DNA from: Dehalococcoidia bacterium
GTDB lineage: Bacteria > Chloroflexota > Dehalococcoidia > E44-bin15
DNA length: 64,000 bases
Direction: 5' to 3'
Assembly: GCA_035528575.1 (NCBI GenBank)
Contig: DATKYK010000040.1
Coordinates: 1 to 64,000 of the forward strand
Each line of letters begins with the position of its first letter. Positions within the stretch are counted from its first letter, which is position 1. Positions 9,273-17,805 of this stretch are shown one piece after another. Made by a program: the position numbers and the translations under genes. The notes below the pieces were generated by a model, which made no database searches, was not told where the DNA came from, and saw only the letters and a program-made list of their open reading frames with translations.

Positions 9273-9731
9273 TTAACTTTTAAGTTTCTCTGCGAGATTT
9301 TTTAGCAGTGATTGGAGCGTAGCCGCGCATTTTTGATATATTTCAATGCCCTGAAGATACGGGTCGGGGACATCACCACTCTCCCCAACATATTCCGATA
9401 GCAGATGGGTTTTCTTGGCCGCATTGGGGAACCGAGATAAGACCATGTCCCTGTGACGGGACTCCATCACCAGAACCAGGTCAGCCCATTGGACTAAATC
9501 GCTCGTTATCGACTTTGGCTGGTGGCTATTCAGGTTTAACCCGTATTCGGCCATACACTCGATGGCCTCCGGCGTAGCAGAATCTAGCCCTATACCTGTA
9601 CCGGCACTGTCTACCTCGATACAGGCTGATAGGAGCGATGGATCGTTATTGACCAGTTTTTTAAATATGACCTGTGCCATAGGGCTGCGGCAGGCATTCC
9701 CGGTGCAGACGAACAGTACCCCTTTAATCAT
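9273..9731 (-). CDS. Low-molecular-weight protein tyrosine phosphatase / arsenate reductase-like protein
   Basis: 152 residues, the usual LMW-PTP length. The P-loop VCTGNACRS gives the C-x5-R catalytic motif (Cys9, Arg15), and the general-acid loop DVPDPYLQG supplies Asp123. It has the family's DSAGTG segment after strand 2. Substrate could be phosphotyrosine proteins; some relatives reduce arsenate, but no thioredoxin-linked Cys pair or ars gene is near. The ATG overlaps the stop codon of the upstream nuclease gene (ATGA at 9728-9731), so the two are translationally coupled. That pairing is unusual and may point to a shared role. Confidence 0.92.
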   Translation of the reverse strand: MIKGVLFVCTGNACRSPMAQVIFKKLVNNDPSLLSACIEVDSAGTGIGLDSATPEAIECMAEYGLNLNSHQPKSITSDLVQWADLVLVMESRHRDMVLSRFPNAAKKTHLLSEYVGESGDVPDPYLQGIEIYQKCAATLQSLLKNLAEKLKS

Positions 9732-11254
9732 TTCTTGCCCTTGTTACTCCTTGGAAGTATACCACCTCTGAGTGTCTCGAACAGCCGGACCTCCGCCTCT
9801 GTGTCACGCTTGCAATAGGCGAGCAGGCTCTCTCTCAGCAGGCCTCGGCGGTCGGCGGGTGTCTCCGGCCTTACCATCTCGGCATAGGCCGCTGAAGCTT
9901 GCCCCCCGTCTGAGATTTCCAGGTCGCTGTAGCCCAGGTCGGGCACGAGCGCCGGGAGAACTGACTTAATGGAGAATGAGCCGTGGAATTCCTGGTGGTA
10001 GCAATGCTTACGGATAAGCGCCAGAAGATCCACAATTCGTCCTTCTAGTAAACCTAAAAGATCTTGGGATAGATGCAGCAAGTTCTCCGCTAGCTCACGA
10101 ATGCGAATAGCCTCGAAGCCTGAATAGACAACGATTGACCCGTTCTTCCCCAGCGTTTCAAGGAGGCTCCTGGCGAACGGCTCACGCGGGTCGTCGAAAC
10201 CTTCATACAGAAACTCTTCATGCCTGAGCTCGCCGTCCCCCGTGATTATATGATTCGACCACTGGAAGGGAATTACCTGGTAGGGCCTTGTACCAACATA
10301 GAGAGGCAGTGCAGGATTAAACGTCTCGAAATCGAGAAAATGGATAGGATATTCGAGCCGCCCCAACGCCTCGGGAAAATAGGGGTCCAGGTAAACGCGG
10401 TTGCTAACCACGCAGTCGCGGACCCGCTGCTGAGTTGCGTTAAGGCCGGGGAAACCTGCGGGGATATCCCGTATATCCTCTATACTGGCATCCTCCAGCG
10501 CCAGTAATAAATCTTCTCTTGCTCGCGGAAGCTGGAGCACACGATACTCTGGCTCAGATAAGAGGCAGTTGCCAACGAATGCACACAGGTACGGTTTAGA
10601 GCACTGCCTCCTCGGTTTAATGTCCGGGGGCTCCAATTCCCATAAGGCAAGCCTCATCTCACCTAATATCGAGGGGATATCCGGCTGAAGCTGTTCAGCT
10701 TTATCGGTTATATCTTCCACAAGGAAGAGCTGGCTCAGGTCGTAGCTGCTGCCCTGGTAAACATATTCCTTATTCAGGTGGCAGAGGCACGCTCGCCCAA
10801 TGTGTATGCCACATCCCTTAAGCACGTAGAGCTGCACGGCAACGTCCGGGATATGCTCCTCCTTTACCCCGGTACCGGACTTGACCTCTATGAGGTCGTA
10901 CATGCCGTTCCCGGATCGCGCGAGAATGTCGGCGCGAATCCGGATATCATCATAAACAAACGCTGCCTCAAATACTGCTCGGACTGAAGGATCGGCCAGC
11001 GCTTCCTCTGTGGATGATACAGCTGCAGCATGGTGGAGGTGATCCTCCGTAATCAGGATACCCTCGGGATAGAGGTCCCTGGCAAACTCACCGACCCGGG
11101 TTCCGGTATCCAGTATTGCCTGCCGTCCTGCATCAACAGGATCGGCAAGCTCGGGGTGAAAGCACTCAAGGTAAAGACGCTTGTGGCACTGTAGCCCCGC
11201 CATGAAGCGGGACTTGGACAGCAGTGGAATCTGTTCTCTATGTAATTCATTCAT
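9728..11254 (-). CDS. DUF2779-type protein: PD-(D/E)XK nuclease with Fe-S cysteines fused to RNase-H-like exonuclease
   Basis: 508 residues. The N-terminal half looks like a Cas4/AddB-type nuclease: LSKSRFMAGLQCHKRLYLE near the start, Asp109 in RIRADILARS and E123-V-K125 in LIEVKSG form the PD-(D/E)XK centre. Cys23 with Cys218, Cys224 and Cys230 could ligate a 4Fe-4S cluster. The C-terminal half (from about 305) begins HFLDFETFNPALP and has the acidic pattern of a DEDD exonuclease, as in DUF2779 proteins. A TATAAT sits about 17 bases before the ATG at 11254, without a clear -35. Likely acts on DNA or RNA ends; substrate unknown. It overlaps the phosphatase gene by 4 bases. Confidence 0.82.
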   Translation of the reverse strand: MNELHREQIPLLSKSRFMAGLQCHKRLYLECFHPELADPVDAGRQAILDTGTRVGEFARDLYPEGILITEDHLHHAAAVSSTEEALADPSVRAVFEAAFVYDDIRIRADILARSGNGMYDLIEVKSGTGVKEEHIPDVAVQLYVLKGCGIHIGRACLCHLNKEYVYQGSSYDLSQLFLVEDITDKAEQLQPDIPSILGEMRLALWELEPPDIKPRRQCSKPYLCAFVGNCLLSEPEYRVLQLPRAREDLLLALEDASIEDIRDIPAGFPGLNATQQRVRDCVVSNRVYLDPYFPEALGRLEYPIHFLDFETFNPALPLYVGTRPYQVIPFQWSNHIITGDGELRHEEFLYEGFDDPREPFARSLLETLGKNGSIVVYSGFEAIRIRELAENLLHLSQDLLGLLEGRIVDLLALIRKHCYHQEFHGSFSIKSVLPALVPDLGYSDLEISDGGQASAAYAEMVRPETPADRRGLLRESLLAYCKRDTEAEVRLFETLRGGILPRSNKGKK

Positions 11255-11299
11255 AGATGCTGATCTGCGTATTATAATAGACAGGTAAATTTAGTTCCT

Positions 11300-12391
11300 T
11301 TAGCAATCCGCTAACATGCGCCGGAGGGCTATATTTCCAAATTTTCTTTTTATTGCCTCTTTAAATCCGATGAACTTATATTTGAATGGCCTGCTTTTAT
11401 TAACCACGTCTAAGCAAGGGAACTTAACCTTTGCGCTACTAATAGGAGGGTTCCAGCAAAGATCAGCGGGCAATGTATTTCCCTCTTTCGCATTGTTATA
11501 GTATTTAGGGATAAGCTCACGGAGGACTTCTATAAGATCCTTCCGCTCAAATTCTGTGATACCACGTCCGTTTAATACAACAGCCGCAATATACGGTCCC
11601 CAATCATGAAAACCCTTAGCCTTAAAAAAAAGGCATTTCTCTTCAGGATTAGTAATTTTTTTAGCGAGTTTATTCTTGACATTCTCAAGCGCAACACCAC
11701 CATGTTTTTGCCTTGGAGTCTTTATTATATCCTTGCATGGGTGATCTAATGTGGATTTACTGTTACGTGATGATTTCCCGTTGTCTAACCAACTGGGCGT
11801 TTCGAAGTATGTCCAGATTAGGATATCGAGAATCCTAATCGGTGTTAAGTTAAAACGTTTAGCTAGATTAATTAATATGACGCGGTTATTCTCTGCATCC
11901 CGCTTAAGCTGTTTAATGTGAAGCACAATTTTACTTTCCAGCTTCATGTTTGGACTTGTCATGAGGAGAGGTTCCAGGTATTTTTTTACAACTACGGAAT
12001 CTAAAATTGGTATAAGTTGCGGACGCTTTTTATGGAGGATCTTTGTAATGTTGGCTTCACGCATTCCGGGTATAACGCAAGCTTTGAACAAATCTTCAAG
12101 TGCTTGCCATGGAATTTGCCGAGAGGAATCTAGTATAGACAAGCTAGGTGATATTTGACTCAAAGCTTTACTAATATTGTTGCTACTGCTGAGTAACACC
12201 TTAATATATGTATTCGGGAAACGGGCTCCCATCTTATGAGATAGCCTTATTTCGTGAGCCCTTAATATATTATCCTGTGACACTGGCTGAGAATCGTAAG
12301 TACTATAACTGGGGTCATGATCGCAGAACTTCGATACTATCTTGTCATATCTAATAATGGGTAATGGAAGAATTACGGTTGCCCGTGTCAT
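11300..12391 (-). CDS. Uncharacterised protein, possibly DUF6308-like
   Basis: 363 residues with AGGAGGT eight bases before the ATG, so the start is sound. The part around residues 90-140 (GMREANITKILHKKRPQLIPILDSVV) resembles the helical DUF6308 domain, from memory and not by search. A second part contains GPYIAAVVLNGRGITEFERKDL, reminiscent of a helix-hairpin-helix or DNA-glycosylase-like fold. The C-terminus is Lys-rich and basic. Its DNA is visibly AT-richer than the flanking genes, suggesting lateral transfer. Nucleases lie on both sides. Function unknown; nucleic acid binding is plausible. Confidence 0.6.
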   Translation of the reverse strand: MTRATVILPLPIIRYDKIVSKFCDHDPSYSTYDSQPVSQDNILRAHEIRLSHKMGARFPNTYIKVLLSSSNNISKALSQISPSLSILDSSRQIPWQALEDLFKACVIPGMREANITKILHKKRPQLIPILDSVVVKKYLEPLLMTSPNMKLESKIVLHIKQLKRDAENNRVILINLAKRFNLTPIRILDILIWTYFETPSWLDNGKSSRNSKSTLDHPCKDIIKTPRQKHGGVALENVKNKLAKKITNPEEKCLFFKAKGFHDWGPYIAAVVLNGRGITEFERKDLIEVLRELIPKYYNNAKEGNTLPADLCWNPPISSAKVKFPCLDVVNKSRPFKYKFIGFKEAIKRKFGNIALRRMLADC

Positions 12392-12497
12392 GGATCAGTA
12401 CCTCCTATGTGCTGAGCTGTGAATGAGAATAGATAGGCGTAACTAACTCCTCGCCTCGGTATTCCAGAGCCGCCTATATAGCATCTCGCGCGTCTGA

Positions 12498-13004
12498 TTA
12501 GATAGAAGCATGGACCCACAATATCTTCCTCAGTGCCTCCAGATTAACCACATCTTCCCTATTATATTCCAGTAGTAGAGCCAGGGCCTCATCGTCACCG
12601 TTTTCCCGATACCGCCACCACAACCGAATAGCCTCAAGCCCATTAATACCTTGTAGCTTTCTATTGATACCCAGTTGCTGCTCTACCGCTTTGAAACCGC
12701 CGTATAGATTGTTCATCCAGCAGTCGTACATCAGGTCATGGTGGTGGAAAATTGTTTTCAGGTCTATCTCCAGAATAGCGTGTATGAATGGGATATCGAA
12801 TCGGCTCCCGTTGTAGGTGTAGATTGTATCCACACCCTCCAGAGCTTCGAGCAGATTATCGCTGGTCACCGCTTCGCCAACCAGTTGAACCAGCCTTCCA
12901 CCGCTACTATCAACCAGATAGATGCCTATCACAGTTATGTCGTGATAAAAAGAGGAAAGACCGGTGGTCTCGATATCGAGGTATGCATGATAAGGGGATG
13001 ACAT
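12498..13004 (-). CDS. Ribonuclease H-like 3'-5' exonuclease domain protein (YprB-like, DEDDy)
   Basis: 168 residues, essentially a single exonuclease domain. Visible catalytic residues are Asp10 and Glu12 in YLDIETTGL, Asp70 in YNGSRFDIPF, and Tyr147/Asp151 in YNREDVVNL (Y-x3-D, the DEDDy signature). This matches the YprB RNase-H-like family. The ATG at 13004 has GGGAGAG about seven bases upstream. It is on the same strand as the DUF2779-type nuclease and the unknown gene downstream, but gaps of about 100 bases leave operon structure open. It probably trims or degrades nucleic acid 3' ends. Confidence 0.85.
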   Translation of the reverse strand: MSSPYHAYLDIETTGLSSFYHDITVIGIYLVDSSGGRLVQLVGEAVTSDNLLEALEGVDTIYTYNGSRFDIPFIHAILEIDLKTIFHHHDLMYDCWMNNLYGGFKAVEQQLGINRKLQGINGLEAIRLWWRYRENGDDEALALLLEYNREDVVNLEALRKILWVHASI

Positions 13005-13120
13005 CCTGTTGCTCTCTCCCGTCTAGTAGGACTCTTGTTGCTATTATAGCACTGTCAGGCTTCAGTGGGCAGTGTTTCGAAGAAAGCCAGTTATGGATAT
13101 TGGAATCGCTCATTACTCTG

Positions 13121-13149
13121 TTGACATCCATTATCTGACTGCGTAATAT
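13121..13149 (+). promoter_or_regulatory. Sigma70-type promoter for the dehydratase gene
   Basis: TTGACA (13121-13126), 17-base spacer, TAATAT (13144-13149). The predicted start near 13156 leaves a leader of about 40 bases before the ATG at 13197. Perfect -35; -10 matches the consensus at four of six positions. Confidence 0.55.
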
Positions 13150-13196
13150 TGTGTTGCTACGATAGACACGTTAGGTAAACAGTGGGGGGACAGAAT

Positions 13197-14480
13197 ATGG
13201 GAATAATAGGGCTGGAACGATTCAAGCGGGATCGGGATACCATGCAGCTTGCGGTGCAGGGGCTTGAGCAGGGTCAATCGCCGGAAAGAAAGCTGACCGT
13301 GACCCTGGTTAGGACCATGATAGAAAGCTACAACCGGATAATTGCGTGTGCTGAGGAGGGCAGGCCATTCATAGCAAGCTCTTACGCCAACGCTCCCGAG
13401 ATATTCGTTGCGTTAGACCTCCCGTGGTACACGCTTTCGCAGATACCTTACCTTCCGACCGCGGAACCCTACATCCTGGAAGAGATCGATGATGCTGAGA
13501 GAGCCGGACTGGGCACTGATATGTGTACGCTTATAAGGTTGGGGATCAACAATGTAGAGGCAGAGCATGTACCGCTGCCAACTGCGTTTATCGGGCTGCT
13601 TTCTCTATGCGACGGCATAAATATGCTGCAGCAGTCAATCGCCCACAATAAATACTGGCGTGATATACCGGTCTTCTGCACCGATGCGCCATATCTGGAA
13701 AGCGATCGCAGCGTAGATTTCCATGCGGGCGAACTACGGCAGATGGTAGCCTTTCTCGAAGAGCACACCGGGCGTGAAATGGATATTGATAGACTGCGGG
13801 AGGTTGTCGAGGAGTCCAACAAGCATTACGAGCTGTGGGCAGAATACAACGAGCTGAGGCGTGCGGTGCCATGCCCCCACAGCGCGGCTAAGGGCGCGCA
13901 GGCATGGAGCGTGGCCCAGAACTATATGGTAGGCGATCGCAAGGGCACGGAGTGGTTGCGGCAGCTTGTTGATATAACCGAGCAGAAGGTGAGCCAGGGT
14001 AAAGGGAGCATCCCAGATGAGAGGATCAGATTGTTCTGGTTCGACGTTCGTGCGGTCTGGTTTCCCGAGTTGACCGAGTGGCTAAAGTCAGAGTGGGGCG
14101 TATGCATCGTCATGGACATGACCGGCTATGCACCCTACACGCTGATTGACACCTCGAGCGAGGAAAGCATTTTCAGGGGCCTGGCCAAGAGGAATTTATA
14201 CGATGTGCCAATGGTTAGGCATGTGCGTGGTACTACGGATAATCTCATAAATGACCTGGTGCGGGTGGTCAAAGACTACAAGATAGACTGCGTGGTCTGG
14301 CCAGCGCATATGGGCCACAAAGATGGGGCGGCAAGCATAGGTATCATGAGGGATGTCTGCCGCGACCTTGGAGTTCCGTTCTTGACTCTGGGGCTCGATC
14401 TCTTCGACAAGAGGTATACCAGCATGGATGAGGTGAAGGACAGGTTCTCCCAGTTCTTCACCGCCATGGGGCTCGGCTAG
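13197..14480 (+). CDS. 2-hydroxyacyl-CoA dehydratase family subunit (HgdB/BcrC-like)
   Basis: 427 residues from the ATG at 13197. A GTG at 13182 is in frame, but it sits in the GGGGGGA that serves as Shine-Dalgarno for 13197, so I chose the latter. Family features are the N-terminal RPFIASSYANAPEIFVALDLPWYT region, Cys in SLCDGINML and VFCTDAPYLES (candidate 4Fe-4S ligands), and the late VKDYKIDCVVWPAHMGHKDG. Such enzymes remove water from 2-hydroxyacyl-CoA or reduce aromatic-CoA by radical chemistry. They need a second subunit and an ATP-dependent activator. Neither is in this window, so it either pairs with distant genes or has another role. Confidence 0.85.
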   Translation: MGIIGLERFKRDRDTMQLAVQGLEQGQSPERKLTVTLVRTMIESYNRIIACAEEGRPFIASSYANAPEIFVALDLPWYTLSQIPYLPTAEPYILEEIDDAERAGLGTDMCTLIRLGINNVEAEHVPLPTAFIGLLSLCDGINMLQQSIAHNKYWRDIPVFCTDAPYLESDRSVDFHAGELRQMVAFLEEHTGREMDIDRLREVVEESNKHYELWAEYNELRRAVPCPHSAAKGAQAWSVAQNYMVGDRKGTEWLRQLVDITEQKVSQGKGSIPDERIRLFWFDVRAVWFPELTEWLKSEWGVCIVMDMTGYAPYTLIDTSSEESIFRGLAKRNLYDVPMVRHVRGTTDNLINDLVRVVKDYKIDCVVWPAHMGHKDGAASIGIMRDVCRDLGVPFLTLGLDLFDKRYTSMDEVKDRFSQFFTAMGLG

Positions 14481-14875
14481 AGCAAAGACAACCTCTTCAG
14501 GCTTATACTGGTAAAAAATATCAAATCTCGCGCGTCGGTTCCAATGCAAAATTGGCGTGACTAAGCAGGAACCATACTTTATATGCTGCCATTTATATGG
14601 ATGATGATATAAACTGTACGGCTATAGGCAAAATGCATACAAAATCTATATTCAACATCTCATTTCTATGTTTTACTAGTTAGCCTAAACAGTCGAGCCT
14701 CACCTTTCTTCTAAGCCTTGGGAGTTTTATGCTGCGGTGGTCAGTTTCATGCTAGAGGTAAAAAAGCGATGAGTCGAAGAAGGTGTTTGTCTAATATTGT
14801 ATAATGGGCTGTATGGACTATTTGACTTATAACCGATCCTACCATAAAAATTGCGCGCCTAAGTGGAGGTGAAAT
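14481..14875. other. Intergenic region with a possible promoter
   Basis: About 395 bases, AT-rich in the middle. TATAAT at 14800-14805 (preceded by TTG) could be the -10 of the downstream membrane protein gene, whose ATG is 71 bases on, but no good -35 is visible. No ORF or RNA gene recognised. Confidence 0.35.
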
Positions 14876-16249
14876 ATGGGTAGCCTTGAAATCGTATATC
14901 TAGTTTTATCGCTTGGGTCCCTTCTCGTATGTGCGTTCTTTTCCAGTGCTGAGATTGGATTCATCAAATTGTCGCGGTTTAGGCTCAAGCATTTGGAGGA
15001 GGAGGGAGTGCATGGAGCAGATCGCGTGGCCAGTATAATGGAGAACCCGGCAAGATTTCTCTCCACGGTACTAACCGGCATCAGCTTTGCTGAAACCATC
15101 GTTGTCTCGCTGGGAACGATCTTCATCGTTACGCTTTTGGGCGAGGGTTTGGGAACGCCGATAGCTATTGTGCTAATAGCGATAATACTACTCATATTCG
15201 CAAAGGTAATTCCCAAAACGATCGCGGCACAGCACCCGGAGCGACTTGCCCTACTTTATAGCAGGACAATAGAATTGTTAATGATTTTGCTCAGTCCAGT
15301 GGTGGTCGTGTTGAGCTGGGTGACATCAATGATTACCCTTATTGCTCATATAAGTACTATGCCCAGGGCGTTGATAAGCATAGAGGAAATAGGCACCATT
15401 ATATCCATGGGCGAAGAGGAGGGAGTGGTAGATGAGCGCTCAGCCCATATGCTACGCAAGGTGGTTGGTATCGGAGAAATCCAGGTGCGTGAGGTGATGA
15501 CCCCGCGGACCGAAGCGACCTGGCTTCAACAGGGATGTACATTGGCGGATTTCCTCAAGGTATACGTTAAGTCCCCTGCCCAGCGCTACCCGATTTATGA
15601 AGAAACCTACGACAACGTTAAGGGTATGCTCTCGATAAGAGATGTGCTAACTGCCCTGGCTCAGGGAACGATAGACCGTAAAGGTTCAGTTACTGACCTC
15701 GCTCGTCAAGTTTATTTCGTTCCCGAGAGTAAAACGGTAGGCCAGTTGTTTAGTGAAATGCAAGAAGAAGGGTATTTAATGGCAGTGGTTGTGGATGAAT
15801 ATGGGGGTTCCTCCGGAATTGTGAGCATCGATCAACTTGTCGAGGAGATTGTAGGGGAGGTACAGGAAGAAATTGTAGGAGCTAGTAAGGCATTCAAGGT
15901 AGTTGGCGAGCACGCCTACAAAATACAGGGCAGCATGCGCATCGACGAGGTTAACGAACAGCTAGGATTAGGATTGCCCGAAGGCGATTACATGACCATT
16001 GGTGGTTACGCTCTCAATCTTTTTGGTCACCTTCCCAAAGAGGGGGAGCAGATAGTCAATGATGATTTGACGTTGGTAGCGGTTCAGGTAAAAGATAACA
16101 AAATCACCCGTTTACTTGTGACCAAAGAGGTGAAAAAGCGGGAGCTGGAGGACGTTATAGTAGAGGGATCTTCTAAAGAGGAAAAGGACAAGGTGGACGA
16201 TTCTTTAACTAAGGGATCTGCTAAAAAGAGAAAAAAGAAGGGGAAATAG
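14876..16249 (+). CDS. CNNM/CorC (TlyC-type) membrane protein with CBS pair
   Basis: 457 residues. The N-terminal half is the DUF21/CNNM membrane domain with three to four spans (from residue 5 LEIVYLVLSLGSLLVCAFFSSAEIGF; FAKVIPKTIAAQHPE is the family signature). A CBS pair follows (REVMTPRTEATW to VTDLARQVYFVPES, then MAVVVDEYGGSSGIVSIDQL), and a CorC_HlyC transport-associated domain (IQGSMRIDEVNEQLGLGLPEGDY). The last 40 residues are a Lys/Glu-rich tail ending KKRKKKGK. Family members move or sense magnesium or other divalent cations. GGAGGTGA precedes the ATG. Monocistronic by context. Confidence 0.93.
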   Translation: MGSLEIVYLVLSLGSLLVCAFFSSAEIGFIKLSRFRLKHLEEEGVHGADRVASIMENPARFLSTVLTGISFAETIVVSLGTIFIVTLLGEGLGTPIAIVLIAIILLIFAKVIPKTIAAQHPERLALLYSRTIELLMILLSPVVVVLSWVTSMITLIAHISTMPRALISIEEIGTIISMGEEEGVVDERSAHMLRKVVGIGEIQVREVMTPRTEATWLQQGCTLADFLKVYVKSPAQRYPIYEETYDNVKGMLSIRDVLTALAQGTIDRKGSVTDLARQVYFVPESKTVGQLFSEMQEEGYLMAVVVDEYGGSSGIVSIDQLVEEIVGEVQEEIVGASKAFKVVGEHAYKIQGSMRIDEVNEQLGLGLPEGDYMTIGGYALNLFGHLPKEGEQIVNDDLTLVAVQVKDNKITRLLVTKEVKKRELEDVIVEGSSKEEKDKVDDSLTKGSAKKRKKKGK

Positions 16250-16483
16250 ACACAGCAACAGAGGTCGGCTCAGTTATTTGCTCTCCAATGGAATTCCACC
16301 TTGATCTGAAACGTATAAATCAGTATAACTAGAAAAGGGTTTCCTGATAAGAAGATTTTAGCCTACCACAGCGTTTGTGGCTATTCTTTATTTTGCCCTA
16401 AGCCTAAGTGTAGAGGGTATACTCCTTGGTGATAGCCCCAATATAGGCCATGGTATTTTTAGTTAAGCAGGGACTCCCCTTTT

Positions 16484-16714
16484 TTAATATAGATGGCTTA
16501 TAGGGCTAAAATAGCTACGGATTTGCGGGAGCAACTCAGCTGGTAGAGTCCCTGCCTTACAAGCACTATTTAGCTTTGTCCTGTGAACGTTTGTGAACGA
16601 GTATATAGCACCTTGGAGCTTTTCTGGACATTTCCTTTGACCACTCAATATCATACTCAGGTAAGATGGACTAACTTCTAATTCCTTTGCCAGTTGCCTT
16701 AATGACTTCCTCAT
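16484..16714 (-). CDS. XRE-like helix-turn-helix ORF; predicted N-terminal piece of the element's split integrase
   Basis: 76 codons. Residues 1-35 (MRKSLRQLAKELEVSPSYLS, then MILSGQRKCPEKL) are a compact XRE-type HTH. From residue 51 the protein is only the antisense translation of the att core, then 12 residues of host sequence (IRSYFSPISHLY). The recombinase ORF at the other end reads the same core in the same frame. Excision through the core would fuse codons 1-50 here to codons 11-292 of the recombinase ORF as one 332-codon gene. The ATG overlaps the TGA of the excisionase-like gene (ATGA at 16711-16714). I infer an int(N) fragment; it may also act alone as a repressor. Confidence 0.7.
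   Translation of the reverse strand: MRKSLRQLAKELEVSPSYLSMILSGQRKCPEKLQGAIYSFTNVHRTKLNSACKAGTLPAELLPQIRSYFSPISHLY
16522..16565 (+). repeat. Left attachment site: 5' fragment of tRNA-Val
   Basis: 44 bases identical to 21516-21559: three upstream bases plus tRNA positions 1-41, from the acceptor strand to just past the anticodon. The sequence diverges from the tRNA at 16566, so this is a fragment, not a functional tRNA. In the minus-strand frame it encodes ACKAGTLPAELLPQ, the tail region of the XRE-like ORF. Confidence 0.9.
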
Positions 16715-16875
16715 TGTTTGCCTCCCTTTGGTTTCCTCTTCCTCTTATAGTTCAGCTCTAACACTACCCAGTCTCGTCCTAGCTTCTTGCCTTTGATTTC
16801 ACCTGCTTTAAGTAGGCGACGCACTTGGCTATCATCCAGGCCGAGTTGTTGTGCTGCTTCTTTTGTGGAGTACAT
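16711..16875 (-). CDS. Excisionase-like helix-turn-helix protein
   Basis: 54 residues from the ATG at 16875 (MYSTKEAAQQLGLDDSQVRR), with an AlpA/Xis-type winged HTH: the KEAAQQLGLDDSQVRRLLKA helix pair, then GEIKGKKLGRDWVV, and a basic tail KRKRKPKGGKQ. The frame is open further upstream, but GAGGTGAT eight bases before 16875 and a strong promoter at 16894-16922 favour this start. It overlaps the XRE-like gene by 4 bases. In family terms it should bind near the att site and direct excision or repress its own promoter. Confidence 0.75.
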   Translation of the reverse strand: MYSTKEAAQQLGLDDSQVRRLLKAGEIKGKKLGRDWVVLELNYKRKRKPKGGKQ

Positions 16876-16893
16876 AGGCATCACCTCAAGAGT

Positions 16894-16922
16894 AGTATAC
16901 ACGCATACAGGCATAAAGTCAA
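16894..16922 (-). promoter_or_regulatory. Promoter of the xis-like / int(N) operon
   Basis: On the minus strand: TTGACT (16922-16917), 17-base spacer, TATACT (16899-16894). Predicted start near 16887, leaving a leader of about a dozen bases that holds GAGGTGAT. In the excised circle the same transcript would run across the att site into the recombinase. Confidence 0.65.
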
Positions 16923-16932
16923 GGCAGACAGC

Positions 16933-16961
16933 TTGTGTCCACAATCGGAACACTGTATCAT
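16933..16961 (+). promoter_or_regulatory. Divergent promoter for the rightward element genes
   Basis: TTGTGT (16933-16938), 17-base spacer, TATCAT (16956-16961) preceded by TG. It starts 11 bases beyond the opposing promoter's -35, so one repressor bound between could control both directions. Confidence 0.45.
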
Positions 16962-16992
16962 CTTAACAGTCCCTACGTTAGCTGGAGGTACG

Positions 16993-17667
16993 TTGGTAAC
17001 TTTTGACTTTGACATTATCCGTAGCCAGTATATTGATTACCTGTTTTGTCTGTTGGCACGACATGAACCATTTACACAGCGACTAGAGGAGTTAAGGCAG
17101 GCTTATTCAGCCCTGATAAGGTATCATTCATGGGCTGAGATAAATGTCCTCAAATCAGTAGAAGCCCCAAAATCTGGAATGAAACAAGATAGCGCACAGG
17201 CTAAACAATACTATGAAAGCCTATCAGTGTTGGTAAAGGAATACGGTTTGAACCCAGATTGGGCGATTGAAAGAATCAACTACGGCATAGTATATCCAAA
17301 CGCTCTGGTCATTGGCGCTGTGGACTCAATTGAAATAGAGCCAAGACAATACACGATAACCTGGGATACCCGGTCTTTTCCAACTAAGAAACGAATAGAG
17401 GAGGACATACTTAAGCAATTGGAGGCGCAATGGTGTGACTATGAGCAGACCATGATAAAGGCTGGATTTATAAGAACACGAAAGCGGGGAGCATTTGAAG
17501 GCCATATGCGGTGGGTTTTCAAACGAATTTGCCTTAAACAAAGTTGGAGCCAAATTGCTGCACAAGAACACGCTGATATGGATAGGATAAGGAAATCAGT
17601 TGTCCCAATCATCAATTTGTTGGGACTTGAACAACCTAAGTTGAAGGGTGGAAGACCTAGGAAATAA
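16993..17667 (+). CDS. Uncharacterised element protein with C-terminal HTH-like helices
   Basis: 224 residues from a TTG at 16993 with GGAGGT just upstream. The frame is open from 16825, but that would overlap the divergent excisionase gene and its promoter. No family recognised. The N-terminal half is helical (YIDYLFCLLARHEPFTQRLE). A beta segment follows (RQYTITWDTRSFPTKKRIEE), then KQSWSQIAAQEHADMDRIRK, which resembles a helix-turn-helix, and a basic end LKGGRPRK. A terminator follows within 25 bases, so it is probably monocistronic. DNA binding in replication or control is a guess. Confidence 0.6.
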   Translation: MVTFDFDIIRSQYIDYLFCLLARHEPFTQRLEELRQAYSALIRYHSWAEINVLKSVEAPKSGMKQDSAQAKQYYESLSVLVKEYGLNPDWAIERINYGIVYPNALVIGAVDSIEIEPRQYTITWDTRSFPTKKRIEEDILKQLEAQWCDYEQTMIKAGFIRTRKRGAFEGHMRWVFKRICLKQSWSQIAAQEHADMDRIRKSVVPIINLLGLEQPKLKGGRPRK

Positions 17668-17691
17668 CTGAATTTTCCTGCAATTAACGGA

Positions 17692-17725
17692 GCGCTCACT
17701 AAAAACAGTGGGCGCTTTTAATTTT
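17692..17725 (+). terminator. Rho-independent terminator
   Basis: GCGCTCACT, loop AAAAAC, AGTGGGCGC (9 bp with one T-G pair), then TTTTAATTTT. It directly follows the gene ending at 17667. Confidence 0.75.
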
Positions 17726-17805
17726 AGCGTTTTTTCCAATTTTTTACACACACATAAAATGTTAAGCTGTTAATAGTGAATATGAACAATGACTAGAGGT
17801 GAGAG

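Noticed and set aside
9728-11254. Cas4 as the identity of the Fe-S nuclease
   Set aside because: The C-terminal RNase-H-like half and the lack of cas neighbours fit DUF2779 proteins better.
16525-16565. A second tRNA-Val
   Set aside because: Only positions 1-41 are present; variable loop, T-arm and 3' acceptor are missing.
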